A stretch of DNA of 64,000 bases from Shewanella basaltis. Lineage in GTDB: Bacteria; Pseudomonadota; Gammaproteobacteria; Enterobacterales; Shewanellaceae. Position 1 is the first letter of the stretch; each line of letters opens with the position of its first letter. Below, in pieces: positions 55,367 to 64,000 of this stretch. Location of the stretch: assembly GCF_023283885.1 (NCBI RefSeq), contig NZ_JAKILA010000012.1, forward strand, positions 59,887-123,886, in the 5' to 3' direction. Below the pieces are notes generated by a model. That model saw only the letters and a list, made by a program, of their open reading frames with translations, ran no database searches and had not been told where the DNA came from. A program made the translations under genes and the position numbers.

Positions 55367-55567
55367 CTAAAATAATTCGTCATTTTCAATCAAGGTGTCC
55401 AGTTCTTTATCGACTTTTATTTTGATTTCATGTTCTATTTTGACATTGAGATTGATAACAATGGGTTTGTCAGGCGGATCAATTTTTACTGTTGGCGTGC
55501 AAGCTGACATCAATAAAGACGTCAATATAATTGAAATTCTGACACTGTATGTCGACAAATAATTCAC
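55367..55567 (-). CDS. ynbE: YnbE-family lipoprotein
   Basis: A 66-residue lipoprotein with signal peptide and lipobox LMSAC (Cys about residue 23). CTPTVKIDPPDKPIVINLNVKIEHEI is the conserved YnbE strand, thought to continue the YdbH beta structure at the outer membrane. It lies 12 bases before ydbL and is now separated from ydbH by a MITE. Confidence 0.9.
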   Translation of the reverse strand: MNYLSTYSVRISIILTSLLMSACTPTVKIDPPDKPIVINLNVKIEHEIKIKVDKELDTLIENDELF

Positions 55568-55587
55568 GTAGATTTCCTTTTAGGGCC

Positions 55588-55853
55588 TAGGGTCTGTTGA
55601 TCTTTGCTGGTTGAATTTTGTTCGAGTTAAAAACGTTTTAATCGAGGCGAATGGATTAAAGCCTAGCCACCTAAGCAAAATCTGTTCAACAAAGAGTAAA
55701 ACGTTTTTAGCCGAACCCTGTGGGCAGCGTTTGTTGGTCATTTTTACTGCGTTATCGACTTTTTATGTAGAATACTACACCTCAAAGTCTCTGCCTTATA
55801 CAAATGGCCAACAATTCGCTGCAAAAACAACCTTGAAAGATCAACAGACCCTA
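55588..55853. mobile_element. MITE family 2, copy inside the ydbH operon (266 bp)
   Basis: The ends TAGGGTCTGTTGATCTTTGCTGG and GATCAACAGACCCTA are inverted repeats. The interior matches the copy at 49462 closely (AAAACGTTTTTAGCCGAACCC, CGTTATCGACTTTTTATG). TAGGGCC just before it (55581-55587) may be a trace of the target. It separates ydbH from ynbE. Confidence 0.88.
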
Positions 55854-55861
55854 AGCTTATG

Positions 55862-58800
55862 TTACTGAACTTTAGTCTCAATTTTATTTTGTAATTGATT
55901 ACCAATCTGAGTGCTTTTGTACAGTTGAATTAAATTTTCTTGGTGGTTGTAGTTGAGATGAACGGGGCGCTCAACATCACGGCTTTTGCCTTTAACACCC
56001 ACATGAATAAATGCATCGCCATTAGGGTTCATATCAAAAGTGCTCGACAATTCAGTGTAGTTAAGGTGCTCAAGGGCTGTAAAGACTAATTCTAAATAAG
56101 GCTGCGATAATTGCAGTTGATCCATTGCAGGATTTCCTGCCACTTCAATTAATCCACCAGGTGAACGGGCGGCAAGCTTACCGCCTGCTATGGTGACTTT
56201 ACCGTCGACCACTTCGGCTGGGAGTACGCCATCAAATATGCCGCTGGCTTTGACTCCTACTTGAGGCTGTTCTTCTAAGAATGTAGCCAAACTGAGTTCT
56301 TGCAGTAATAAATACCCATGGGATTTTTCATGTAATTTGAGCACAAATTCAGGAAGTAAAAAACGACCGTCTAGCATGTCGCCCCTGGCTGTTAAACTGA
56401 CGTTGGTTTCACTTAACCCCGTAATTTGTTGCAGCCAGTTTTCGGGGTCTTTATTCCCGTCTTTGGTTAATTCGATGTTGGCTTGCATATTCAGATTGGT
56501 CATTAACAGACCGACATTGGCTTTTTGTACACTGATTGCGGTTTGAGGGCACACTAACTTACTTTGGGCAAAGTGTTGCTCTGCCACTGGTGTGTTTGGT
56601 TTGTCATGTAGCTGTTGCCAGTTAAATTGACACTGTGCAAACACATCACCGCCAATAAAAGCGTTGCCTGCTAAGCGACCTGATAATGATGAAAGTTGTT
56701 GCTGAATTTTCATTTCAAATTGGCTGCTGTTATTTAGCTCACTCAGCGCAAAACCTGCCACTAAGTGACTGTGGCCTTGCAGGTTGAAGTTCTCTGGTAA
56801 TGGCTGTACTTTTTTAAGTGTGTTAAGTGCTTTTTCGATATCGCTGTCAAATGTCCATTGGCCTGCTAAAGCAAGCGGGCTTTTGCTGTCTGCAAATTTC
56901 AATAAATGATAGCTGCTTAATGTTAGGGTATCTAATTGCCACTGTTCGCGGCCTACTAATAAGCCTTTTGATAAATTGAGCTGTTGTTGCACATTAATGT
57001 TGTTCAATGCAACTAAGGGTTGGCGACGACTCTTGCCTATTTGTTTCACGGCATCAAGTTGCTTGATACGCCAAATCAGGTGATTTTCTGCCGCAGTTTG
57101 TAGCCATTGCGTCATGGCTTGCTCGATGTTTTGATCATCTTTTAAGGCAAAGCTCACCGCGCGTTGCACATCTATACTTGCCTGATTGACTGTGGCATAA
57201 GTTGTGATTGTTTTGGCATTTTGCTGACGGACAATGTGCTGGCCAATAAATTGTTTTGCCGTGACACTAAAGGGCGCCAACTGAATATCGAGTTGCTGGC
57301 TTTTACGAATGGTAGATGTTTCGGATAAGTTTAGTGCTAAAGAAGCAAGTTGTGCAGCGCTATTTGTTTGAATGCTATGTTTGGTTTTATCACCATCTTG
57401 GTGCGCTACGTTCACAGCAGTTAATGTCATAGCTGAACTTGGGTGTAACGCTAGGCTGATATCATCCGTATGTAGACTTTCTATGGTGCCGCTGAGCTTA
57501 ATCGATGCCGCCTCAAAGCTAAGCTGCTCTATGTCGACTTCTGGTAATATTGCTTTTATGTCAATAGTTTGGGGTTGTTTTGTTGTGGGATTTGACTCTC
57601 CCAGTGTCGTCTCCCATTGGATATCACTACGCCATTGTTGTTGGCTATTGGCTTGAAGATGGCTTAATGACAATTGAGTCTGTAGGCGAGACCCTGTAAG
57701 GCTTAATCTGATGTCTGGAATGCTGACTTGTGCGCTAGCAGTGTCGTCCAGTGGGATTGTCACTTCAATAGCTTGTGACATGGTCATGGCTATTTGGGGG
57801 TGCTCAGAAGATGGGGCAAAGTATTGTACAAGTTGGCTCAGGCTTTGCCGACGTTTGGGATCTGCTATCAATAATTCGATTAATTGATTGATGTCGGCGT
57901 CACTCGGGCTCGTGTGATAATGGATAGGTGCAATGGCTAATTTTAGCGCTAAAGTGTCGATAGGGTGATGTGTTTCAGGTTGCTTAAATGGGTCATTTAG
58001 CGGATACGTGCCTATGTCTAGGGTAAAATGGATCGGTTGTTTTGGCGTAAAAAACACACTTGGCCAGCGTGCAGAATGTAACGATAAATCGCTGATGGAT
58101 TGCTGGCTATTTAGCTCACCCGTGAGCAAATTGAGTGTGGTGTGTGTTGTCCATTGACCTTGCAAAGAGACTTGCTGCTGGCTTATTGGATCGAGTGCTT
58201 GTGTCAGTTTTGTGTGTAAGCTGCTTAATAGATTATTGCTGTGAAGATCGGCCTTAAATTGTTTTTCATGCAGTAAGGTTAAGTATTGTTGTAATGACAG
58301 AAGTCCTTGATAACTTGAGCCTAAATCGACCAAGGTGTCAAACTGCCAATGTTGTTTATTTAACGTGGCATCAACACTAAATAGCGGAAACTCATCAAAG
58401 TACCACTTGGTGTTGAGTTTTCCTGTTTCTGACAGCGTCAGCTTCTCCATGCTTAAGCGATGTTCAATTGTCTGTGCGTTATCTAAAATCGGCAAATTAA
58501 TGTCGATATTGCCTAAATTAATCATTGGCAGTTTGGTTAGGGGCAGTTGTAAGGTGGCAGGTGAGTCTTCGGTTTGTTGTGCTTGTCTAATAAAAAAGCT
58601 TTCACCTAAGTCGACATACACGCTTTGAGTGTTGATACTGACAATATCATCAGCATTAAGTTGTTGGTTTTTTAGGATTTGAAAACTGTCGCGCAGCTCG
58701 AGAGTAAACTCTTGTACTGCAATGTGGCTGTCTTCAATTTTTAGGATCAGCCTGGGAATATAAAGATGATTTAATGAAACGTATTCAGCATCAAAGTTAA

Positions 58801-58942
58801 GGACTTCAATGTGGCTTTCTGCCAGTAAGTTGTTGAGTAGTTTTACTGTTAGTGGCTTAGCATTCTCGACAATGGCCCATACTAATCCTACTGTGCATAG
58901 CAGTAAAAAAATGAAAATCCGTTTTATCGTAAATATGCGCAA
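55862..58942 (-). CDS. ydbH: YdbH-family intermembrane lipid-transport protein
   Basis: A 1026-residue AsmA/TamB-like protein. One N-terminal membrane helix (IKRIFIFLLLCTVGLVWAIV, residues 7-26) is followed by a very long beta-strand-rich periplasmic part. The conserved YdbH end is seen: VGVKASGIFDGVLPAEVVDGKVTIAGG, AARSPGGLIEVAGNP and LNYTELSSTFDMNPNGDAFIHV. E. coli YdbH, with TamB and YhdP, moves phospholipids toward the outer membrane. The predicted protein is longer than E. coli YdbH. The stop lies 8 bases from the MITE. Confidence 0.9.
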   Translation of the reverse strand: MRIFTIKRIFIFLLLCTVGLVWAIVENAKPLTVKLLNNLLAESHIEVLNFDAEYVSLNHLYIPRLILKIEDSHIAVQEFTLELRDSFQILKNQQLNADDIVSINTQSVYVDLGESFFIRQAQQTEDSPATLQLPLTKLPMINLGNIDINLPILDNAQTIEHRLSMEKLTLSETGKLNTKWYFDEFPLFSVDATLNKQHWQFDTLVDLGSSYQGLLSLQQYLTLLHEKQFKADLHSNNLLSSLHTKLTQALDPISQQQVSLQGQWTTHTTLNLLTGELNSQQSISDLSLHSARWPSVFFTPKQPIHFTLDIGTYPLNDPFKQPETHHPIDTLALKLAIAPIHYHTSPSDADINQLIELLIADPKRRQSLSQLVQYFAPSSEHPQIAMTMSQAIEVTIPLDDTASAQVSIPDIRLSLTGSRLQTQLSLSHLQANSQQQWRSDIQWETTLGESNPTTKQPQTIDIKAILPEVDIEQLSFEAASIKLSGTIESLHTDDISLALHPSSAMTLTAVNVAHQDGDKTKHSIQTNSAAQLASLALNLSETSTIRKSQQLDIQLAPFSVTAKQFIGQHIVRQQNAKTITTYATVNQASIDVQRAVSFALKDDQNIEQAMTQWLQTAAENHLIWRIKQLDAVKQIGKSRRQPLVALNNINVQQQLNLSKGLLVGREQWQLDTLTLSSYHLLKFADSKSPLALAGQWTFDSDIEKALNTLKKVQPLPENFNLQGHSHLVAGFALSELNNSSQFEMKIQQQLSSLSGRLAGNAFIGGDVFAQCQFNWQQLHDKPNTPVAEQHFAQSKLVCPQTAISVQKANVGLLMTNLNMQANIELTKDGNKDPENWLQQITGLSETNVSLTARGDMLDGRFLLPEFVLKLHEKSHGYLLLQELSLATFLEEQPQVGVKASGIFDGVLPAEVVDGKVTIAGGKLAARSPGGLIEVAGNPAMDQLQLSQPYLELVFTALEHLNYTELSSTFDMNPNGDAFIHVGVKGKSRDVERPVHLNYNHQENLIQLYKSTQIGNQLQNKIETKVQ

Positions 58943-59084
58943 TAGTGACTCACTCGTAGCTTTTGTCTAGGGTTTCATTGCGTAGTTAAGTGATGCATAA
59001 AGTCATTTAATCCTGTTTAAGACTAGCATGTTAATGGTTTGATTGGATGTCCTATAAATGATAATTAATCAGTATGGATTAAAT

Positions 59085-59110
59085 AAAAAAGGCGCAACTA
59101 GGCGCCTTTT
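59085..59110 (-). terminator. Intrinsic terminator after cdd
   Basis: On the minus strand AAAAGGCGC and GCGCCTTTT form a stem with loop CTAGTT, followed by TTATTT. It lies 19 bases beyond the cdd stop codon. Confidence 0.9.
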
Positions 59111-59128
59111 AGAGATGCTGCCGCACAG

Positions 59129-60025
59129 TTAAGCCGGCATGGGCTCGACAACAATGTGCTCTAATTCAATGGCTGCAATTGCATGTAGCGCATCCATAGC
59201 GGCACCGACAAGGCTAATTTTTCCTTCAGATGACTCAATCAATACCGCACGTTTAATTTCGCTGTATTGACGGTTGTGTCTAATTAAGTTCGATAACGCC
59301 ATTTGCATTGGTTGCATTGACGGGTTAAATGCCGCGTTCTCGGCATATCTACCACAAAATGTTGCGCCATCATTGGTTTCAAGCACGACTGCGGCGTTGC
59401 TGTTTGTGTAAGGCGCGTAGCTTAAACCTGCTTGATCTAACGCTTCAATAATCATTGGGTCGTCAGAATTTAGGCTAAATTCTTTTTCACGCTTGCACAA
59501 TAAAGGTTGAGTAACATCTAAATCAGCCGGACCAAATGCATAAGGCAAGTAGTGAGATAGTGGCTTTGTTTCTTGCTTAGGTAGATGAATATTAATTTTG
59601 CTGCTATTGACTAACTCATTGATAAATTGGCGACAATGTCCACATGGGCTAAAGTTAACAATAATATCAACAATTTCTGTTTCGCCACTTAACCAAGCAT
59701 GACTAATGGCACTTTGTTCTGCATGCACACTGTGAAACAGTGCTTCTCCAGGAAGCTCTAAGTTTGCACCCATGTAAAGGTCGCCACTGGCGCCTTTAGC
59801 AATAGCGCCTACATAAAACTCACTGATAGGTGGGTTAGCAAGTGCGGCGGCAATTGGCAATAAATCCATTAATACTTGTTCTTCTGGCTTGCCACTGGCG
59901 GCAACTAACATAGCAAATTGACTGGCATCTATATGACCGCAAAATTGGTCATGAAGTAATGGTGCAAGTGCTGTTGCTAATGGTTTGTCTAGTTGAGTAA
60001 TGCTGTCTAAAAATCGATTTTGCAT
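59129..60025 (-). CDS. cdd: Cytidine deaminase, dimeric long type
   Basis: A 298-residue protein like the E. coli enzyme (294). The ATG at 60025 ([20 protein letters not shown]) has AAGGATTAAGGGA directly upstream. The zinc site is [12 protein letters not shown] (His and Glu about 102 and 104) and PCGHCRQF (Cys about 129 and 132). The C-terminal half is the non-catalytic copy of the fold typical of E. coli Cdd. It turns cytidine and deoxycytidine into uridine forms for salvage. Confidence 0.95.
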   Translation of the reverse strand: MQNRFLDSITQLDKPLATALAPLLHDQFCGHIDASQFAMLVAASGKPEEQVLMDLLPIAAALANPPISEFYVGAIAKGASGDLYMGANLELPGEALFHSVHAEQSAISHAWLSGETEIVDIIVNFSPCGHCRQFINELVNSSKINIHLPKQETKPLSHYLPYAFGPADLDVTQPLLCKREKEFSLNSDDPMIIEALDQAGLSYAPYTNSNAAVVLETNDGATFCGRYAENAAFNPSMQPMQMALSNLIRHNRQYSEIKRAVLIESSEGKISLVGAAMDALHAIAAIELEHIVVEPMPA

Positions 60026-60070
60026 TCCCTTAATCCTTAAATGAAATAAATCGGGCAAAGTGATAATTCA

Positions 60071-61486
60071 CTATAATGACTGTAAGTATTGATATAGGGC
60101 TTTAAGTAACTTTTGTTTGGATTCATTCTCGCTGGTTTCTTCGACCAAGTTTTCGAGATTAATCACATAATCGGTATCCGAAAGTCGTTGTTGGCAAAAA
60201 TCGCGCCAGCGTCGAGCTTCATTATCGGACAAAGTTTCTGGATAGTTACGTGCCCGGAAACGAAATAGCATTTCATCAATGCGCGGATCATCAAATTGCA
60301 ATGCTAACGCCGCAAGATTACGCGGCTCGGTATGGCAAATAATGTCCATTTTGGTTTTATCAGCAGGGCTGAAAAAACCACCACTGTATAACATTAAATC
60401 GGGGTCGGTAATTGGCTGACGATCCGACTCTAACTCAAATACTTGATTAAGCTTTTCTCGTATTTCTGGATGATTTTTTAAGCGCTTATACTGTTCACGA
60501 GCAAAGTCTTTATCAAACTGTAATTTTGCAGCCACCTCGTCGTCAAGTAATTTTGGTGAACCAATAAAGGGACATTTGTTAAGGTGGACTTGTTTTATGG
60601 GAATTGGCAGCTCAGTTTCACCTAATTCATGCCTTGGGGTGTACATTCTGTCGCTGATTTCTTGTGCTGACAATTCGAGCAATGGTGAAACATCCATGGC
60701 GAGATTAATACAAATAACAGCATTTTTATTGGTCGGGTGGTAAGCAACCGGTGCAATAAGAGTTGTGCAACCATGTAAGGCACTTATTTTTGAGCTTACA
60801 TGCACTAATGGATTCATTTTTAATACGTCAATATGTTCGGCAACGGCTTGTTTACGACGTAAATTAAAATAATACTCATATAATTTAGGCTGTTTTTCTT
60901 TGATAAGTTTTGCCATGGCGATGGTGGCATACACATCACTCATTGCATCATGGGCCTTTTCATGGCTAAGGCCATTGGCTTGCGTTAATAGCTCTAATTT
61001 AAAGCTAGGTGTTCCATCTTCTTTTAAAGGCCAATTAATTCCATCAGGTCTAAAGGCGTAACAGGCTCTGACTAAATCGATAATGTCCCAGCGAGAATTA
61101 CCGTTTTGCCACTCTCGTCCGTAGGGGTCAATAAAGTTACGGTAAAAACCATAACGGGTGACTTCGTCGTCAAAGCGTAATGAATTATAACCGACAACAC
61201 AGGTATTAGGTTGGCTAAATAATGAATGGATCCGGCGCATAAATTCAGCTTCTGGTATGCCTTTCATGTTTGCCAACTGTGGGGTGATCCCAGTAATGAG
61301 AATGGCTTCGGGTGCCGGTAAATAATCAGGTGATTGTTTGCAATAAAATGTTTCTGGTTCACCGATAATGTTCAGGTCAAGGTCGGTTCTGATCCCTGCA
61401 AATTGCGATGGACGGTCTTTGGCCGGGTTAGCGCCAAAGGTTTCATAATCGTGCCAGAATAGGGTGGGTTGAATTGCATTTACCAT
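60071..61486 (-). CDS. sbcB: Exodeoxyribonuclease I
   Basis: A 471-residue DnaQ-like exonuclease. The DEDDh residues can be followed: FWHDYETFGANP (residues 10-21; Asp and Glu), NSLRFDDEVTRYGF (Asp near 107) and EKAHDAMSDVYATIA (His and Asp near 180-185). The SH3-like and helical exonuclease I domains follow (LHGCTTLIAPVAYHPTNKNA, LALQFDDPRIDEMLFRFRARNYP). It degrades single-stranded DNA 3' to 5' in repair and recombination. It lies 45 bases before cdd on the same strand. Confidence 0.95.
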   Translation of the reverse strand: MVNAIQPTLFWHDYETFGANPAKDRPSQFAGIRTDLDLNIIGEPETFYCKQSPDYLPAPEAILITGITPQLANMKGIPEAEFMRRIHSLFSQPNTCVVGYNSLRFDDEVTRYGFYRNFIDPYGREWQNGNSRWDIIDLVRACYAFRPDGINWPLKEDGTPSFKLELLTQANGLSHEKAHDAMSDVYATIAMAKLIKEKQPKLYEYYFNLRRKQAVAEHIDVLKMNPLVHVSSKISALHGCTTLIAPVAYHPTNKNAVICINLAMDVSPLLELSAQEISDRMYTPRHELGETELPIPIKQVHLNKCPFIGSPKLLDDEVAAKLQFDKDFAREQYKRLKNHPEIREKLNQVFELESDRQPITDPDLMLYSGGFFSPADKTKMDIICHTEPRNLAALALQFDDPRIDEMLFRFRARNYPETLSDNEARRWRDFCQQRLSDTDYVINLENLVEETSENESKQKLLKALYQYLQSL

Positions 61487-61655
61487 AATAAAAATAAGAT
61501 CCTTTTCGCGGTTGCAGGCATATTAACATTGATAAGCATCAAATTGATAATAGCGTTAAATTTCGATTTTTATTAGGATCGCTGTCGGTTTGCTAGTTTA
61601 TCGTTAATAAGTAAGATAAATTATACAAGTAGCGTCGTTTAAAACAGGATATTAA

Positions 61656-62462
61656 ATGCACCAACATATATTTACTCAGCCTATTGTCAGTGAAATCAAA
61701 CAACCCACGTTGTTAACGATTCGCTTGTTAGACTCTGTAAGTGACTTGTTAGTGCTATCGGCAATGACCAATCCCATCGCTGAATTTGTCGTAAGCCAAG
61801 TTAGCGCCCTAGAAGCCACATTGATTGTGCGTCATCAACCTTTTGTTGAACTGTGTTATCACAATACACATCATGTTGCTGACAAATATGATCAGATGCG
61901 CTCGCTCGGACAAGGCGCACGTTTGTATCCGATGATGGGGATTGCACCAAGAGTGTGTATTGAGCAACTCAGAGAAGGTATTACGGTTAATATCCAAGCC
62001 GATGAACATGTTTACTTTAGCCTAGGTTCTTGTACTCGCTTTGAATTAATCTCCCTTGAACAAGACTTACGTATTTTAAGTGAACCTCAAGCTTTAGTGA
62101 TGGCCAAAGCGATTTTAGGGCGAAAATTTGATTACGATGAACCGTCATCAATGCTGGCTGTGCATATCAGTGAAGTTGAACAAGTTAGACGTGATTTGCG
62201 CGAATACTTAAAAGGTGAGTCGGGTAAAATTCATCCAGGTGTATCAACTGAGCTGTTAAAGCTTGATCATTTATTGCAAAATAAACACCAGTGGTTGCTC
62301 AGAACATACCATCAATCTTTAGAGCGGCCCAATTTAGGTCGTTCGTCTAATGAGCAACTGAGTAATATTGAGCAATTGCAGCGAAAGCTAGATTGTTTTG
62401 AGTTACTCGCACCCAAAGACGTGTCAGATATGGTGAATAAATTGTCTGATGACGGAATGTAA
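61656..62462 (+). CDS. Unrecognised cytoplasmic protein
   Basis: A 268-residue protein with no signal peptide or membrane helix. It has a beta-rich N-terminal half (LLTIRLLDSVSDLLVLSAM, ATLIVRHQPFVELCYHN) containing two His near residues 70-72 (NTHHVAD), and a helical C-terminal half (ISEVEQVRRDLREYL, LSNIEQLQRKLDCFELL). No known motif was recognised. It ends 21 bases before rlmA on the same strand and may be cotranscribed, and it is divergent from sbcB. Confidence 0.65.
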   Translation: MHQHIFTQPIVSEIKQPTLLTIRLLDSVSDLLVLSAMTNPIAEFVVSQVSALEATLIVRHQPFVELCYHNTHHVADKYDQMRSLGQGARLYPMMGIAPRVCIEQLREGITVNIQADEHVYFSLGSCTRFELISLEQDLRILSEPQALVMAKAILGRKFDYDEPSSMLAVHISEVEQVRRDLREYLKGESGKIHPGVSTELLKLDHLLQNKHQWLLRTYHQSLERPNLGRSSNEQLSNIEQLQRKLDCFELLAPKDVSDMVNKLSDDGM

Positions 62463-62483
62463 TATTACCTTTTGAGCCTACCC

Positions 62484-63317
62484 ATGCCCTATATTTGTCC
62501 TATTTGTTCAGCACCGTTAACCTTATTCGATAAAAGTTGGGTATGTCCCCAACGGCATCAATTTGATAATGCAAAAGAAGGTTACGTAAATTTATTGCCT
62601 GTGCAAAAGAAAAAAACCAAAGACCCAGGTGATAACAAAGAGATGATGATCGCCAGGCGAGAATTTCTCAATAAAGGGTTTTATCAACCGCTGAGTGACA
62701 AAGTGAATCAATTGGCTGTTCAATATCACCCACAGGCAGAAACGCTGTTAGATATTGGTTGTGGTGAAGGCTATTACAGTCATCGTTTATTTGAAACCAT
62801 ACAAAAAACATCTGCTGGGCAGTGTCAGTTATTTGGTCTAGATATCTCTAAATCGGCGATTAAGTCGGCTGCCAAGCGCTATAGTGACTTACAATTTTGT
62901 GTCGCAAGTGTTTTTGAAATGCCATTTGCAGATAACAGTATAGACTTAGCGATTAGAATTTATGCCCCATCAAAAGTAGAAGAACTGCAGCGGGTCATGA
63001 AACCGGGCAGTATACTCATTACTGTTTCGCCAGGCCCGATGCACCATTACGCATTGAAACAAAAGATCTACAGCCAACCAAGATTACATCCGCAAGAATC
63101 GCTGGTACTAGAAGGGTTTCATTATCTTTCACATGAATCATTGTCTTATCAGCTAACGTTATCGCAAACAGATGATATTCAGCACTTCTTGAGTATGACG
63201 CCTTACGCATGGAAGTTAAGTGACATGCAAAAACGGCAAATAATAGAGCAAGGGCTCGAATGTGAAATCGATTTTAAAATCGAAATTCACCAGCGCGAAC
63301 AATCAGCAACTGATTAA
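62484..63317 (+). CDS. rlmA: 23S rRNA (guanine-745-N1)-methyltransferase RlmA
   Basis: A 277-residue protein. The ATG at 62484 (MPYICPICSAPLTLFDKSW) starts the zinc finger; a TTG four codons earlier is less likely. Zinc ligands are Cys5, Cys8, Cys21 and His25 (YICPICS and VCPQRHQF). NAKEGYVNLLPVQKKKTKDPGD is the conserved RlmA segment. The SAM-binding motif is LLDIGCGEGYYS near residue 93. It methylates G745 in helix 35 of 23S rRNA. Confidence 0.95.
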   Translation: MPYICPICSAPLTLFDKSWVCPQRHQFDNAKEGYVNLLPVQKKKTKDPGDNKEMMIARREFLNKGFYQPLSDKVNQLAVQYHPQAETLLDIGCGEGYYSHRLFETIQKTSAGQCQLFGLDISKSAIKSAAKRYSDLQFCVASVFEMPFADNSIDLAIRIYAPSKVEELQRVMKPGSILITVSPGPMHHYALKQKIYSQPRLHPQESLVLEGFHYLSHESLSYQLTLSQTDDIQHFLSMTPYAWKLSDMQKRQIIEQGLECEIDFKIEIHQREQSATD

Positions 63318-63400
63318 ATCAGACAAATAACTAATTGATGCTCATAGATAAACCGTTCGGTTTAAACATCAAAAAAATATTGACCTTTCCTTGATGTTTG

Positions 63401-63428
63401 TTGACTTATTCTGAGAATGGTTTATAGT
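63401..63428 (+). promoter_or_regulatory. Predicted promoter of the cold-shock gene
   Basis: TTGACT (63401-63406) and TATAGT (63423-63428), spaced 16 bases, fit a sigma-70 promoter. Transcription would start near 63435, giving an untranslated leader of about 130 bases, the long leader usual for cold-induced csp mRNAs. Confidence 0.6.
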
Positions 63429-63565
63429 CTAGTTAGCTTGAAGGTTGGGCTTATATTTATGTGTTTCAATACGACCAGTTTCGTCCTGTGAACATAAGTA
63501 ATACCGGCATTTTCCAGCTTTACCGCCGTTAAGGCTTTAATTATATATTTTACAGGATTTATATC

Positions 63566-63775
63566 ATGTCTCAAGTTACTGGTGTTGTTAAGTGGTTCAA
63601 CTCTGACAAAGGTTTCGGATTTATCGAGCAAGAGTCTGGTCCAGACGTATTCGTTCACTTCCGTGCTATCAACTCTGACGGTTTCAAAACTCTAGACGAA
63701 GGTCAGAAAGTATCTTTCACTGTGACTCAAGGTCAGAAAGGTCCTCAAGCTGAAAACGTTTCAGTAGTTGGCTAA
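63566..63775 (+). CDS. CspA-family cold-shock protein
   Basis: A 69-residue single cold-shock domain. [17 protein letters not shown] holds RNP1 (KGFGFI) and VFVHFRAI holds RNP2 (VFVHF). The protein binds single-stranded RNA or DNA and acts as an RNA chaperone. The long leader and strong promoter suggest cold control. It is monocistronic with a terminator about 40 bases after its stop. Confidence 0.93.
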   Translation: MSQVTGVVKWFNSDKGFGFIEQESGPDVFVHFRAINSDGFKTLDEGQKVSFTVTQGQKGPQAENVSVVG

Positions 63776-63811
63776 TATTTCTATCTAGTTTCGGCTAGAT
63801 ATTAATAATAA

Positions 63812-63842
63812 GACTGTAGCATTTATGCTGCAGTTTTTTTTT
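63812..63842 (+). terminator. Intrinsic terminator of the cold-shock gene
   Basis: CTGTAGCA and TGCTGCAG form an 8-bp stem (one mismatch-tolerant pair) with loop TTTA, followed by nine T. A smaller hairpin ATCTAG/CTAGAT precedes it near 63784-63801. Confidence 0.9.
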
Positions 63843-63889
63843 GCTTTTTTCATACTTGTAATAACGGAACTAGTGTGTTTTATACTGGG

Positions 63890-64000
63890 TCGCTAATCGC
63901 TAATCGCTAATCGCTAATCGCTAATCGCTAATCGCTAATCGCTAATCGCTAATCGCTAATCGCTAATCGCTAATCGCTAATCGCTAATCGCTAATCGCTA
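63890..64000 (+). repeat. 7-bp tandem repeat running off the window
   Basis: The unit TCGCTAA is repeated without any visible change from 63890 to the last base, at least 15.8 copies (111 bases), and the array continues beyond the window. No gene covers it. It lies just after the cold-shock gene terminator. Confidence 0.95.

Noticed and set aside
63890..64000. CRISPR array
   Set aside because: The unit is only 7 bp and directly joined, with no spacers and no cas genes.

Overview
The window looks like chromosomal DNA of a marine gammaproteobacterium close to Shewanella (Alteromonadales). Supporting this are the gene families and their order: ppk-ppx next to a yegD-type chaperone, ydbH-ynbE-ydbL, sbcB-cdd, rlmA, ilvIH, a PnuT thiamine transporter under a TPP riboswitch, and a proteobacterial dedicated sortase (Pds) system. 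Base composition is about 42-45 % GC, and small non-autonomous repeat elements are abundant. No rRNA, tRNA or CRISPR array was recognised.

Layout. 1-7.7 kb: the end of a hotdog thioesterase gene, a YcfL-like lipoprotein, then a TPP-riboswitch-led thiamine salvage operon (TonB-dependent receptor, thiamine-binding protein, PnuT, ThiK-like kinase), a DUF6279 lipoprotein, a DoxX protein and a YdjA-like nitroreductase. 7.7-11.4 kb: an accessory island that reads as decayed integron cassettes without an integrase (two attC-like sites and three cassette-type genes, one frameshifted), interrupted by a wrecked Y1 (RAYT-like) transposase gene and followed by an IS110-type transposase tail. 11.4-15 kb: an AraC-type regulator facing a molybdopterin oxidoreductase gene across an exact 18-bp direct repeat. 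15.6-25.7 kb: housekeeping genes (GST, trhO, ppx/ppk, yegD, creA, metC). 25.9-32.6 kb: the complete Pds sortase system, with sensor kinase and response regulator divergent from pdsO, a VIT/vWA sortase substrate and the sortase.

32.8-38.4 kb: a membrane-bound CadC-like regulator with a beta-propeller C-terminus, divergent from a large TonB-dependent receptor. 38.4-46.8 kb: a LysR regulator with a MATE exporter, a medium-chain reductase, an enoyl-CoA hydratase gene broken by one in-frame UGA, an SDR, a YdcH-family protein and a KefG/KefC-like pair. 46.8-49.4 kb: ilvIH. 49.7-55 kb: a Bcr/CflA exporter, a SulP transporter and a 2OG-Fe(II) oxygenase. 55-59 kb: the ydbH-ynbE-ydbL envelope operon. 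59-64 kb: cdd, sbcB, an unrecognised gene, rlmA and a cold-shock gene. The window ends inside a 7-bp tandem repeat.

Three MITE-like families occur: two copies of a 264/311-bp element with ATACCAATTC ends, four copies of a 103-292-bp element with TAGGGCCTGTTGATC ends, and one 198-bp element with TAACCTGA ends. In several places the element end lies at, or supplies, the stop codon of the neighbouring gene. The least explained parts are the integron-remnant island, the AraC/molybdoenzyme locus, the paired hairpins inside the thiamine operon and the regulatory DNA of the sortase system.
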